DNA of 64,000 nucleotides from Sympetrum striolatum (taxonomy: Eukaryota > Arthropoda > Insecta > Odonata > Libellulidae): NCBI GenBank assembly GCA_947579665.1, contig OX388347.1:19460562-19524561 (forward strand), given 5' to 3'. Positions 47,840 through 60,383 of the stretch are shown here, piece by piece. How positions within the stretch are numbered: the first letter of the stretch is position 1; each line of letters begins with the position of its first letter. Below the pieces are notes generated by a model. The model worked only from the letters and a program-made list of their open reading frames with translations. It ran no database searches and was not told the origin of the DNA. Position numbers and translations under genes: made by a program.

Positions 47840-49928
47840 TTAAGTAATATATTATGGAAAAGCAGGTTGAGAGAGATCTGAGCGGCAAATAAGACAACAC
47901 AGATACATATTCACATAAATAAATCAATATAAACGTTGAAGAACATAGTGGTAAGAAAATAATAAAGTTAAAAGAAAAATGGTTACAAAACTAAACATAA
48001 GAAACAATTTCAAAACATTCGAGTTTTACTGATGAGAAACCGTGTGTTGGGAATCATCATTGGATTTAGAATCGGGAACTTTTCTTGCGAAAAATAAAAG
48101 TAACAAATTATCGCAAGGAATGAGAAAGATATTTAATAACATATTCACTTAAAGCATCCAGGAACGTTCAAACTTCTGTGTAGATATTTTCCCTATTTTG
48201 TAAATACAACTTTTTTCTCCTTTGAAACTCTACGGGCGTGTCAACTTGCTCGTTACATAAGAGAAAAGACGTGTCGAAGTAGAGAGCGATCTTAAAGAAA
48301 GCTGCTGTCGAGATAATGATTATGAAAGTCACGTTTGTTCACTGATCAGTCGTCTCGTCGCTCATTTTTACACTGGTGAAGTGCGAGGAATGGGTTCGAT
48401 GACACAATTTTTCGCATCTCGGTGTGATAATACGATAGCGTCTGTCAACCACCCTCTCGTATCCCGTGCGAAGTATGAAGAAGTGATAGATCTGTTTGCG
48501 ATGGAAGCAATGGAAAGTTTCAACTTGCTAACGTCTTTTCAGAGTTGGATTTGAAATCCGTGTATCAAGATTTACTCAAGTGCAATCTGAAGCGTCTCTG
48601 TACTGTTTTATTGATATGTTTTAAAAAGTAGAAATTGCGTAAAATATGTATTCATCTCAAGTTTAATACTCGTAAAAACACTGGTTTAATTTAATTAAGG
48701 TTTAGTCACGGTTTTAACAGTGTTTGAATGAAACCAAAGACGTGATTCTCGATTGATATTTACTACATTAATGCAATTAAAAAGTGATTAATGCAAATAA
48801 AGTAATTGTAGAAGGGAATAAAATAACAATGATGAAATGCCGAAGGAACTTTATTGTTTAAAAAAAGGAGCATGTTAGCTAAAACCCTCTAATTGCAAAT
48901 TGCTGAAGAAAATCTATTTCTAAAAAATTTCCAGATACGTCGTAATCATTGTTACATAGATAAAAGTTTATAAAGACTTAATTGTTATAAAAAGTTAAAG
49001 TATGCTAATAAGACTCGGAGATAAATACTTTATTAGGCGAAATTGAGACTTTTAAGTTCCATCTGCCATTTAAGCTGTTCAAATACTACTATTAAATTGC
49101 AAATAATAAAATACAAACTCGTGCAAATATCAAAATACAATCATATACACAAATTAAAATACAAACTTATGTAGTACTCGGATATCTTACGAACTGATCA
49201 AGAAGGGAACATGTCGGAATGCAACATTTATTCCGATTGCATGTTGAGCTCTAGCTCCAAAAAAATATCCTAGATACTTGATCATGCAATGTACGTTCTT
49301 CGCGAAATTGCTCTTATATCTTGTTACACCCGTATTTCTTCAGTACAGCATTAGCCCGATAGGGGTGGAACCGTCGCGTCTTTCTCACCTTCGTGATTTT
49401 TATTTTTGAAATTCAAGGTATGCTAAAGCGAGTAGAGCAGTGGGTGTAGGAAGCGGTATATCTTTCGTGTACGAATCTTTTGCTCCATATATGGTCGTTG
49501 AGCCTCTGCCCCTTCCTCCCGCATACCACGCTTTTTATTCACCCTCTCCCGGTGATCTGCTCCCTGTGTTTGATATCCTCTCATCTTCTGCGCCGCTCAA
49601 GGCCTTCTTTTGTATCGCCACCGATGGTCTGCTCAATCTCCGCCTTGGAACCATTCCTCCGTGTAATTCGTGTATCCAGGCCTGGACAACGAGCCGCTAA
49701 AATATTACTGCGAAGAATCGCCAGCCACAGGATCTGGTTTTCAGGGGATAGAGAATTTCTATGATTTGTAAGGAACATTTTATTTAAATGCAGGAGCACC
49801 AATTTATGATGTGGCGCGTTGTGTACAGCTTCGTTGCAGTTTACGTTACAGCGTACAGTTTTTTATATCCTGGATTTTTAAGTCTATATTTTTATGAATT
49901 CTAAATGCTTGTTTATAATGGAAGAGCT
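47840..49928. other. long intron, nothing recognised
   Basis: AT-rich DNA; the frames at 49440-49764 (86-94 codons) overlap in a slightly GC-richer patch and have no known motif. Confidence 0.4.
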
Positions 49929-49930
49929 AT

Positions 49931-50143
49931 CTTCTTATTCACTCATTACTAATTAATATCCACGCTCTTTTATTTTCTTATTTTAAATAATTTCAAATTT
50001 GTTTGAATGTATTTAATTTCCCATGAACGTTGTAGAAGATGGCTCTTCTTATTCATTCATTACTGATTAATATCCACGCTCTTTTATTCTCTTATTTAAG
50101 TAATTTCAAATTTATATTAATGTATTTAATTTCCCATTAACGT
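49931..50143. repeat. tandem duplication, about 114-bp period
   Basis: Two adjacent copies, from CTTCTTATTC at 49931 and again at 50045. They share long identical runs such as TTAATATCCACGCTCTTTTA and TAATTTCAAATTT, with scattered differences. No further copy flanks them, so it is a local duplication rather than an array. Confidence 0.75.
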
Positions 50144-53100
50144 CGAGGGCGCATCGCGGGCGGTCTTAGGATCTTACGTTATGTTATTGTGTATAATTGT
50201 CTTAGCTATTGTATTAGTGTAAGAATTCATTTAGACTGCCTTTAAAAAGTTGTTCACCTGCACATTTCTTTTTTATTGTGATATATGAACCGTCAGTTCT
50301 TTCGAGTATCAATGAAATCGAAAAATAAAATTATTAATATTATTGTATTTATTTCCTTCATGGATCAAATTAGTTAATGTCGCGTCGTTAGTTTCTAATC
50401 TGACTTTATTGTATCAAACATTTATATATTGAGTTTGATATAATTCATTTTTTCATTAATACATCTTTGATCCTTCTTTAACAACTTACCAAATCATTCT
50501 TTGTAAACATAACTACAATTATTTAAGCCCTATCTTCACATTTTATCCTGAAATTCCAATTGAAACTAATGCCAATTGCATTAATTTCATATGATAATGG
50601 TTCAGCCTTTCTTGTTAATTTCGATTTTAAAGTTGATCGTGAGTTTTTCCATTAAAGTCTTTCGGTTTCCGTGTTATCTTGGCGTGGATGTATTTCTGAA
50701 TAATCGGAAAATCTAAAAAGTAGAACCGGATGCGTCTGGTTCCAAAGTTAGCCGTTTGTTTTGATGTTTTTGTGGTAAGAAATATGAGAGACTTTTCATT
50801 TTGATGATAGTTTTAACTTTCTCCTCTTTTTCGATGAACCTAAGCCAGGGTTCTTCGCCGTAACCTATAATTTTCTCGCGGAAATTATATAGAAAAATCT
50901 CGAGGAATCTGACGCCTAATTTTTCCTTGCTTTTGTTTGCCCGATGACGAAATCCTTGACATTCAAAGATGCTTCAAATTACACTTTCTCCGTTTCACCT
51001 TGATGACAATTAGTAATTATCTCCTAGAGTCCGGGATGCTTGCAAGTAGTTCAGATTGATGTATTATACGGAAAAGTATCCCGGATTCAAATTGATGTAG
51101 CCTTTGCGTGTTATGGAATAACAACTTCTGACTCTTTGTAAAAGAGTATTATGTGAATAGTTTTTTTCGGCTTGAGGTAATTTATTTATTTTTACTAAAG
51201 TGTTTCTGACGTTATTTCCATTTTATTATAATCTCATTGCTATAATTGTTTCGCCATTATAATTTCATTTATTCTATTTTTTGTTGTTGTATATCATTCA
51301 TTACAAAGATGCCTTGGTTTAATTTTGAAACCATAAGTAATAGTTATTAGTTTGTCTCTTTGTTAGTCCCAGGTTTTTCCTACTACAGCACTTCATCTCA
51401 GTGGTTGTGGGATAGTGAATGTTTAGTTGCATTTTTGTTTATTTTCCTTGTGCTGTTAAATTTTTCCGCGTTATTCTACCAGGGCGTCAAAGTAGACTAT
51501 ATTGTAGTTGACAGGAATTAGACACGGGGCAAGTAAAAATATAGCTGTAGTGTTAAGGGATGGTTGTTATCTGTTTGTTCTAATTCGGATGGAAATCTGT
51601 TATGCAAATTCTTTAATTTCAGTAAACATCTAACTGCATTATTTATTGCTGTGCAGGGTACTCTATAACAGCAAATATATTTCATGAGGTTTCTTCGAGG
51701 ATTCTAAGGAGACTTAGCGGTTTTCCTTAAGTAGATTCATTAACCAATGCATAAAAGACTCTTCTGCTTAATAAAATTCACTATTTAAAACTTCAAGTGT
51801 TAGGTACGTATTTATTTTCATTCTATCAGGACTTATTATTAAGTATTTAATCCCTTCGAAGTTTTAATGATCTAACTTGTTTAGAGCTTTTTGACTATAT
51901 TTTTATTTGATAAATCTTATAACCTCAGCTGCCGCCAAGTGTTAAAATCTCTCAGGGATGCTGTTCTTAGGTTCCAGACTAAGGCGCCAGTTCTGCTGTT
52001 TTGCACTCGTGCTATTAATGGAGCCTTCGCTGAAACACTCCTTTCATTTGTCATAGCTTGGGCATCTGTTGTGCTTGGCTTCTTAACGTTGCATTTTTGC
52101 CTTAAATACGCTTCCGCAAGCCTGTCCTCGTTGAAAGTGTGAAAAACAGCTATTTTTTTACATAAGTCTAGGCGGGTACTAAGGCTTATTCGATTTCCAT
52201 GTTTAGAATTGAATCGAGTTATTCTTTCAGACAGTAAAGAATCACGGAAGGCCCTTATTCCATCGTTTTGTAATCTTTCTTACGTCTGCGATATTTGTTT
52301 ATGTATTTCAGTTCAGTTGTCAAGGAAATAATAAATAATTAATTACTGCAGAAAATTAAATTTTCTGATTTTCTATCAAGTGTGCTTTGCGTAATAGAGT
52401 AATCTTTTTGCATCACTGCACATTATAAAAGAATATTAAACTGAAAAGCTATCAGTAGCTAGCATGATTTTATGTAATCAATTATTTTTTTCCTTAACAA
52501 ACTTTTGTGCTTAGGCTTTTCAATGTAACATGAGATTAGCGAACCATTTTTATTTTTTCTAAGCTTATTTTTTTCCCATTAGAAGAAGGCTATTCTATGG
52601 ACTAATTAGAATTTACGGCTACTTTTACGTAAGAGAGTCATAGGTGGCTGAAAGGTTCCGGAAATTGGCCTTATTTTAAAATTCATTCCAATACTGGTTC
52701 GAACGGAAATCGCAGCACGAGACTCATAATTGGTTTCTTAAGACACCGTGGGCGAGAAGGGATTGGAGTGGCAATGATTTGCGTTTTCCGCCGCCGTTGT
52801 CAAGGGGACAGTGGGTGTATAACTCAGGAGGCTGGGTGAGTCAGCGATGAATGGACGGACGGCTTTTATTCTTTCGATTTGAGATTTACGGGAGGAAGTG
52901 AGAAAAAGTGAACACGCGTAATCTGGGACGGAGAAAATAATTGAGTGCGTGTACCTTTGTAAGGACGTCCACGCCTATGATAATTGGCTGGAATAGTGAA
53001 AAGTTATGAGATGTGTTAGCGTGGTTGAAGTATCGTCTATGTCACTGCTATATTTTGGAAAGTATGGGAAATTAATTACTCTTATATCCTAAATTAGGCA

Positions 53101-54629
53101 CGAGAGGTTAGTGCCAGTGGACAATCACATGACCTTCTTATTAGTTTTTACGTCTTCAAAGATATATAGAATTAATTATAAATTATAGAAAATTCGAAAA
53201 AAATTTATAGTGTTCGTGGGAAAGATAGCCATAACAAATGACTGATGGACGACGCAGCAAGCTCACTTTCCCATAAGAGTAGGAGTAATATAATCATGCA
53301 TAATACATTTCTTCCAATGTTTGATGAATGTTGAATATTTAGATGTAATATAAATATTTCCATTTAGGTTCAATTTAAATTTTATTTTTATTCTTTCAAT
53401 TGTGGATATATTCCAACAAGTAGCGACTGAATCTGTGTTGTTAGGTAAACATTTCGTATAAAATTTGAGGTTTGTTGATGATAATAATAATGGACTTGAA
53501 AGATGAGATTGAGAGTTACAAGATCGTATGTCTATTATGTTATGATTACATATATCATTACAATAATTAGCTCCATGTTTCTTCTCTATACGGGTTTGAA
53601 AGTTACTATTGTCTCAACATAGTGGGCTTTTCGAGTTTTTCAACTGTTTGTGAACACTCACCTCGTTATCTACATTTACTGTCGCTTTGAGTTTAGCATC
53701 CCTTCCTTTTTGAGATGCGATTATAAAGATGAATCGGTATAAGTTTGGTTTACACTGGAAGTAGAGGCCTAGGCGTTAAATATAGGATATTATAGGTGAC
53801 CTGAGTTATCATTAGTCGAAGCAGATATTTTTAATATCCCTTGGAGTATATAAAACTCTTACTTACTGATTATTGTTAAGTTTGATTATAAAAGGAGGAG
53901 GTTTGAAGTTAGAGATGCTTTAAGATAGCTAGGCTGTAGATTTTTCAACGCATTTTTTTCTTATTACATCCTATTTATTTTATTTATTTTTTATTTATTT
54001 AATTATTTATTTATCCTAGAAGAAATTAAAAGAATTGATAGATAAAAGTAACTCTGAGAAACCAGCTATTAGCTACCGGAGATTAGTTTACCGGTTATTT
54101 GCCTTTTAGGAAATATTTTGGTGTGTACTTCTGTGAAAATAATGATGTTTAGTATATTTCTGCGTTCTTGATGTGTATTTTAGAAGTTAGGAAACCTCGT
54201 CTTTTCTAAGGAATGTAGATTCTGAAAGAATTATTATTTTTAGTTGTGATAGAACTCCACGTAGCCTATAATCGGAAACGCCTACATTAGATTTATTTTT
54301 CCTGTTTTCCATCCGTGGTAATTCTAACTATTCAAACTGACTTATGTTTTCCCTTATGATAAGCAGCATAACCTACCGCAGAAAATTAAAACTCGAAGCC
54401 AATGATTATGCGTGAATAAATCACGGATTCATCCGTAAAGATGAAAGGTCCCTGATTCGATTCATCCTTATTATGCCTTCACTTTCCGGAAGGATGCAAT
54501 CAAAATAATCTTCACGCTAATTTTCAATACCTCCGAGTATCGGAACCTTGTTTGCGTGGGGTCGTCACGGGGTCAATCCTAAACTTTCGGTTTGAAATGG
54601 AAGTGAATGTGGTGGCTATAATTCATAGA
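50144..54629. other. long intron, no gene; simple repeat
   Basis: AT-rich DNA. A (TTTA)n/(TTAT)n-type simple repeat covers about 53971-54015. Open frames are at chance length (longest 83 codons at 51891-52142). No exon or element end recognised. Confidence 0.4.
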
Positions 54630-54642
54630 CCAGGGGGCGCTG
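54630..54642 (+). promoter_or_regulatory. CTCF-like motif
   Basis: CCAGGGGGCGCTG matches the CTCF core (CCA-x-x-AGGGGGCGCT type) at all the invariant G positions. It stands at the edge of a CpG-rich patch and has the same orientation as the similar motif at 6804. Binding is not shown. Confidence 0.35.
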
Positions 54643-54689
54643 TAATCCATCTTCATCGGGTTCCCCCTCATTAGAAATACTTCATCCGA

Positions 54690-55370
54690 TTTAAGTGAAA
54701 GTATCTAGCTTTTGTTTGGTCGTGACCACCCCCTCCGGCTTTCACGTTGTTTATTGTCCGTTTTTCGTTCGTCGCCCCTGGCAACGCTCGCATAATGTAT
54801 TATACGGACGGAGATCTTTCCGGCGGTGGTTTTTTCCGCACTTTCTTCGAATCTTTTTCGGAGAAAGTTTTCCTTCGAGCGTGCCTTTCGGGGCATTTCC
54901 TTTTTTATTATTTTCCCGATCAACTCGATCGATCCTTCACGCACGTCTTCGGTCCAGGATTGCAGCCATTTTCCGTGACCCTTATGTGTGAGGAAGGCCC
55001 CTAATAGAGGAGATGAAAGCTCCCCGAGGAAAGCGTTCTCCCCCCCGGGCGCCTTTTTTCACGTTCCCTGTCAAATGGGGGCGTTCGTGCTGCCACCTGG
55101 AGGGGCTTATAATAGTAAATCTCAAAACGTAGCATTTGATCGCGCCGCCATCTTGCGGACTCAATTTTCCGCGGCAACGGTTTTCCTCTCGAAGTTTCCT
55201 GGTGGATTCGTGCGATGGCACGTCCCTCGCGAAACGAGCGGGGTCACGCCAGGGCCCGTGTTTACTAAATGTACGTGCAGCTTGAGCCGTTGTTGTAGAA
55301 AGTGGCGGAGTTTTAGCGCCTCGAATGCCCCTTGGATCAGATGTGGGCGTAATGCGGTCATTTCTGAAAT
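54690..55370. promoter_or_regulatory. CpG-rich patch, possible regulatory island
   Basis: A GC- and CpG-rich stretch of about 680 bases in otherwise AT-rich DNA. Overlapping open frames on both strands (up to 149 codons at 54988-55437) reflect the scarcity of stops in GC-rich sequence; none shows a recognised domain. It could be a promoter of an internal transcript or an enhancer. The adjoining CTCF-like motif favours a regulatory role. Confidence 0.25.
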
Positions 55371-55586
55371 GAAATTCGCTATTTTCCCTGTATTTCTATT
55401 GAGTTCAATAATTTTACCAAGATTCCTACTATCATAATGTTTATTTTGTCGGAATTCTGTTTACCTGGAACCATTAGTTCAACTTTTGGAACTCATTTTC
55501 CATGGTAGGTATTAGGGTTGGTTTGGAAAATTATCAATAAGTCTAAAATCGATATGAACTGACTTTACTTGGTGGAACGCCATTTA

Positions 55587-55656
55587 TGAAAATGAACCGC
55601 AGACTTTATATTTTCCATATTTTTGTGGAAAATACAAAGTCTGCGGTTTATTTTCA
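55587..55656. other. near-perfect 31-bp hairpin, possible small-RNA precursor
   Basis: The arms 55587-55617 and 55626-55656 are complementary at 29 of 31 positions around an 8-base loop (TATTTTTG). The arm core is AACCGCAGACTTT. In RNA from the + strand one mismatch would be a G-U pair; from the minus strand the other would be. The 70-base size is that of a pre-miRNA, but such near-complete pairing is also usual for tiny palindromic elements. The 12-mer ATCAATAAGTCT occurs at 55533-55544 and again at 55656-55667, overlapping the end of the right arm. Confidence 0.5.
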
Positions 55657-55667
55657 TCAATAAGTCT

Positions 55668-57644
55668 ATTTGTGGCCCTCGTAACACTAATTTTGTATTC
55701 ATTGATAAATTTTAAGGTGCATATATCACTTAAAATTCGCTTCATTAAATTGATGAGATTCATTTGTAGCTAATGGGATTACTACCCGAATTTAAAATAA
55801 AAATACTTAATGACGTGATAGTAGAATCTAACGGAATTATCAAGAGCTTGCAGCTATGAAATTGATTTTAGCTAGAGATTTTCTATAAAGTAAAACCTGT
55901 TAGTTGGATTTGAACACTCACTATAGTCAAATAGTCGTCAGCGAAATGGTTTAAAAATCAAAGTGTTTTTTGAAAATAAATAATCCTCTGATATTTATTC
56001 GGATTTTTCGAAGAATCGCGCCAGAGTAAAGGTAGGAGGAATCGGACAAATGAATGAGTTGATTGGGTGGTTGTCTTTCTCTTCCCGGCAATTCTTTCAT
56101 AAATTTGTGAACAGAGAAGTTGCGAATGGAATGGAAGTGGATGTTATTTTCATAATCACTAGATTTGCATTAAGCAGAGGTTCATCTTACGGAGATATTG
56201 GTGATTGAACCTCCAAACAATATACACTTCAACTCTATTGGAACCGGAAAAAGCAAACGGGATGGAGTGCATGTGAAATAAGCGATGACGTGTATTTATC
56301 TCAGGACCGGAAGTGAGAGGAGTGGTCATTTTCACTTACGTTTTCACAGCACGAAAACGAATCAAACTTTTTTCTGCTGAGATAAAATCGTCATCTTAGT
56401 CCTGAAAACGAATTTATCTATTTATTTCATCATAATAATCTGGTATTCTGCCTAGTAGGTCCCATACACCACAACTTTTTTTCACTGTATCCCGTCCCGG
56501 GCCTCTTCTTTGGTCTTCTTGTATAATCCTCTCTTCACCTCATCTATTAATTTTATCTTTCTTCTTCCTCTTCTCTTTTCTCCTTCTACCGTTCGTATTT
56601 ATTTCATAACGATTTAATTCCTATGCAGTATTCCTTTTTACTTAATTTTCCCATCTTTAATTTCTCCATTCCGCTTTGAAAAAGGCAATGATTTGGTCTT
56701 CGAGTCGAGACATCGTTGCATTGTTTGTAATGAAACCTTATTCTCCGAGAAAAGAATGAAAATATCTCCGCTATCTGAACCATCAGTTGATATTATCGCA
56801 TGATGCCGGGATTATGCGAAATGTCACTTTGGTATAGGAGGATGATTGCATAGGTTGCTGCTGCTAATGATAGAGGAAGAGGTGTCTATTCTTTGAGCTT
56901 CTCTCATCTACTGCCCGTGCCAGACGCGATTTAATCGCAGAAAACAATCGCATCGATGGCTTGAGTCGTATTCGAAAATGCTTCATCATGGGTATATTTA
57001 GATACTAAATTGGTTGCAAACTGTAATTTGCTGGAAAAAAGAGGGTTATTTCGTGTACTGTTTGATTTCGGATGATTTGCAATTCATAATTAAAATATTA
57101 TACTTTATTCACGTGATTTAGCTTTTAAGTTAATAAGTTTATCTTTTAAGATAACTTATTTAACTCCTTAACGGTATTTTATGAAGAATTATTTCGTAAT
57201 TTGATAGGGTATATAGTAATATTTCATTGTCGAGTTTTACATTGATACGGGAGATACCACGATTATTTAATCCACAAATCTCAGCTAAACGCAATCCTAT
57301 GATCACTGTTGTTGCGAATGAATCCCGTGCTAATTTAAAACGGCGACTTTATAATTTTCTGCTATATATTTCATCATTATAGTGATATTACATTCTTAAG
57401 GGGATAGCCTCTAATTCTGTTGGTTTGGCTAGAATTTCTTTAAACGACCATAACTTAAACTTATTAGACACAGTGTAAATTTTCCGTGCTCTGCTTGTGC
57501 TCGTGTGTGTCACTGTCACTGGCGCACCAGCAATAAAACTCTTAATTTGATTTTCCAATGAATTTTGATGGGTAGTACTTAAAATAATTCGGTGTGACGT
57601 CAAACTAGTTACTACCATTTTTACTTTCTCCCTATACTTAGTAT
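55668..57644. other. long intron, nothing recognised
   Basis: AT-rich DNA with a pyrimidine-rich segment around 56500-56590. No exon or element end recognised. Confidence 0.4.
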
Positions 57645-57686
57645 GTTTTGGGGCCCATAGAGTTCGTTTTCGCTATTTACCCGAAA

Positions 57687-57728
57687 ATGTCTGTCTGTGT
57701 ATCTGTGTGTGCGACTGTCTGTCTGTGG
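57687..57728. repeat. CTGT-type simple repeat
   Basis: GTCTGTCTGTGTATCTGTGT followed by GTGCGACTGTCTGTCTGTGG: an imperfect CTGT microsatellite directly upstream of the degenerate tandem array. Confidence 0.7.
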
Positions 57729-57759
57729 TAAAAAGTTTGTGGGCGCTCTATCTTAAAAG

Positions 57760-58230
57760 GTAATTATCCGATCATTTCCAAAATTCATATTTAGTATTTT
57801 CCTAACAATGCCAAGAGTTGATTAGTTTTTTATGAATATCGCTTATTAAGTTACGGTTTATCCGGAACAAAATTTTGTTTCTTAAATATCTCTGTCAAAA
57901 TGCAATGTAGGTATATACAATTACATACAAAAGTTATAGATACTATACTACAACTTTTGTTTGAAACATTTTTTCGTAATACTGACTGTTTAGGAGCTAT
58001 TCTTGAATAATGGTTAACCGGAAGTTGTTGTTTATCCAGAAATGGAAGTTTTTCATACATATCTCTGTCAGAATGCAATGTAGGTATATACAATTATGTC
58101 CCAAAGTTATAGATAATGTATTATACTACAACTTTTGTATGAAACATTTTCCTGTAACACTTATTGTTTTGGAGTTATTTATATATTACCGGCATAGGCT
58201 TCTGTTTTCAATAAATATGGAGAAAGTCAT
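57760..58230. repeat. degenerate tandem repeat, about 173-bp period
   Basis: Two clear units: ATATCTCTGTCA(A/G)AATGCAATG at about 57886 and 58059, each followed by TAGGTATATACAATTA, AAAGTTATAGATA and ACTACAACTTTTGT. The period is 173 bases. Weaker matching sequence before (TTTTTATGAATATCGCTTATTA...) and after suggests partial outer units. The 81-codon frame at 58010-58255 lies inside the repeat and should not be taken as a gene. Confidence 0.7.
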
Positions 58231-58255
58231 GTGTTGGCCACATCAAATTTTTTAA

Positions 58256-60159
58256 TGATAAAAAAGTGAACACAGTAATATATAAATACTCTCTCATTTT
58301 ACTTCTCCAATATTAGCCTTATGTTTCAGCTATTGGTAACGAACCATACTCGTGATATCATTCAAATTTAGTCTTTTAATTTTGGTTTTCCAATTAATCT
58401 CTTCAACAGTCCCCTTCCTATATGCCACCGTGTCATTTTTCTATATTTACTACTGTGAAAGTGTTATCGTATGATAAACAAATGCAGTAATTACCAAATC
58501 TAATGTCTTCAAAATTTTAATATATTAAGTATTGAGTTTTAAGAAATAGTTTTTAATTAATCCGCTCACCAAAGGCAATCTATCCATTTCATATTAAGGG
58601 TCCCGTTTGCGATTCGAGCGTTTTCTAAAGTCTCCATGTATAGGAAGGGAGTATTCGAGCTTGTTGCTTTGAATGGGGGTAGCGTAAGGGAGGAAATGAA
58701 AGGGTACTTGGGTGTTGAAGGCGTGGTTGTTGAGGATTTGATGGGTGCTTCGGAAACTGGTGTTCATCGCCGGCCTTTGGTTACCATTGGAAAGTTTCCT
58801 CTTCGGGGCGATTCCTCACGTATTAATCGAATCGTTTATCGGTAATAAAGTATTTGGGCATCCCACGAACGATTGGATTCGAGGTGCTGTTTCCAAAAGT
58901 TGCGGAAGAACCGTTCGTTCGAATTGGGAACTCAATTTCGCCCGTATCTCCGCTTCGAATCTCGGGACCAAAGTTAAAGGTCCGATTTTCCGTTAATTTA
59001 GTTTAAAAACCGGTCTTTTGGCTCAAGATGGGATGGTGCGAGTAGAAAAAAATGTTTTTTACCAAAATATAGCAGAAAAGCCCGCAGCTATGGGTCCATG
59101 AGGTAGTCAAGCTCATGTAGATATGGTTGGCTGTATCCGAGCTTCGTATCCTTGACGATTTTACCTAAGTTTCCTCGCAAGTAACTTCCTCATTGTAAGA
59201 GTTTAGAAGAAACGTTTGCTGTTTGGATATTCAAGAAAATATCACGAAGGAATCGTTTGGAAAAAGAATGAAATGGAAGATTTTCGCGAAACATATTAAA
59301 ATTTTAAAAAGTTATTGTTTATATGCATGCTTGAATTGGAAACTCATTCCTTTAGGTGCTTGAGCAAAACTGGAATCTTTTAAAAACGAAGATAGTTGTG
59401 GATAGGTCAAATATTATTAATAGATGATTAATTATTGGAAATCCTTTCTTCTGAATGCATGAGTTGTAGGCAACATTTTTTGGATGCTGTAAAGGTGAGA
59501 GTGAGGTAGCAGGCGGAGAAAGTAAGGATGTTCAATGGAAAATTTTGTACTATTAGTATGTATTGAAAGGTAAAAGAATTATGCTTTCATGATAACTCTT
59601 ACATTTCCTGATCATTCTTTACTCGATTAGTTAACAAATGAAATGCAAGCATCCATCTGTATTTATTTGGCTAGTTTTAATCAATTTTTGAGCTATGTAT
59701 GTTGCTTTCGTGTAAAGTAATGATACGTAATTTCACGCGTAAGATATACCTTGGAATCTTACAACTTATTACTCTCAGAAAATGGATTAGTAAGTCTTTA
59801 GAAAATGGTTGAATAAGGTCTGGCCCGACAGTGCAAGCAAACCAAGCACCTCTCGTGGAGTTTTAATTTTGAATGGAGAGACAATATTCTTAACATGTTG
59901 CATTGGCAAAATATTAAATCATACCAATTTAAGAGATCGCATGGAAGACTCAGGGGCATAATTTTTAACGATAACGGTCTATAATTGGTTAAAAAGGTGA
60001 TAGAAAAATTCTTCTATCAGTTTGGAAAATATTTCATAGCTATCAGTTTCCATTGTGTAGGTATGTGGAAGAACGAGTATTTTTACTTTATTTCAATTGT
60101 GTAAATTTGTTGTTCCAGCTTCCATAAGAATATCGAAATAACAGGATTTTATCAACCTG
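58256..60159. other. long intron, nothing recognised
   Basis: Mostly AT-rich; a GC-richer patch at 58600-59000 has open frames of 69 and 83 codons without known motifs. Confidence 0.4.
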
Positions 60160-60163
60160 TTAA

Positions 60164-60379
60164 CCGAGCGGGACGTATAAATACGTCAAACGTAAACAAT
60201 ATCACGTATGGGAAGGACTTATAAATACGTCCTTGAAATACATGTTGCGCCCTGGAACGGGCGGGACGTATATTTTCGAACGACAAAGGTATTAGTCATT
60301 AATGCATTCTCGACTTGAATTTAGGACGCGGAGGGAATCAGTATCATTTCGTGAAGTTATTAAAAAGGGAAGTCCCCGG
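60164..60379. mobile_element. small TTAA-flanked MITE with ACGT palindromes
   Basis: 216 bases between TTAA (60160-60163) and TTAA (60380-60383). Starts CCGAGCGGGAC and ends GTCCCCGG. The inverted match continues outside the TTAA (AACCTG / CAGGTT), so the boundaries could be wider. GACGTATAAATACGTC (60172-60187) is a perfect-armed palindrome and related words recur at about 60217 and 60265. The end plus ACGTATA palindrome layout resembles the right end of the element at 12205, suggesting related families. Confidence 0.6.
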
Positions 60380-60383
60380 TTAA

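Noticed and set aside
54988..55437. 149-codon + strand open frame
   Set aside because: Lies in a GC-rich patch where stops are rare; composition looks non-coding and frames are open on both strands.
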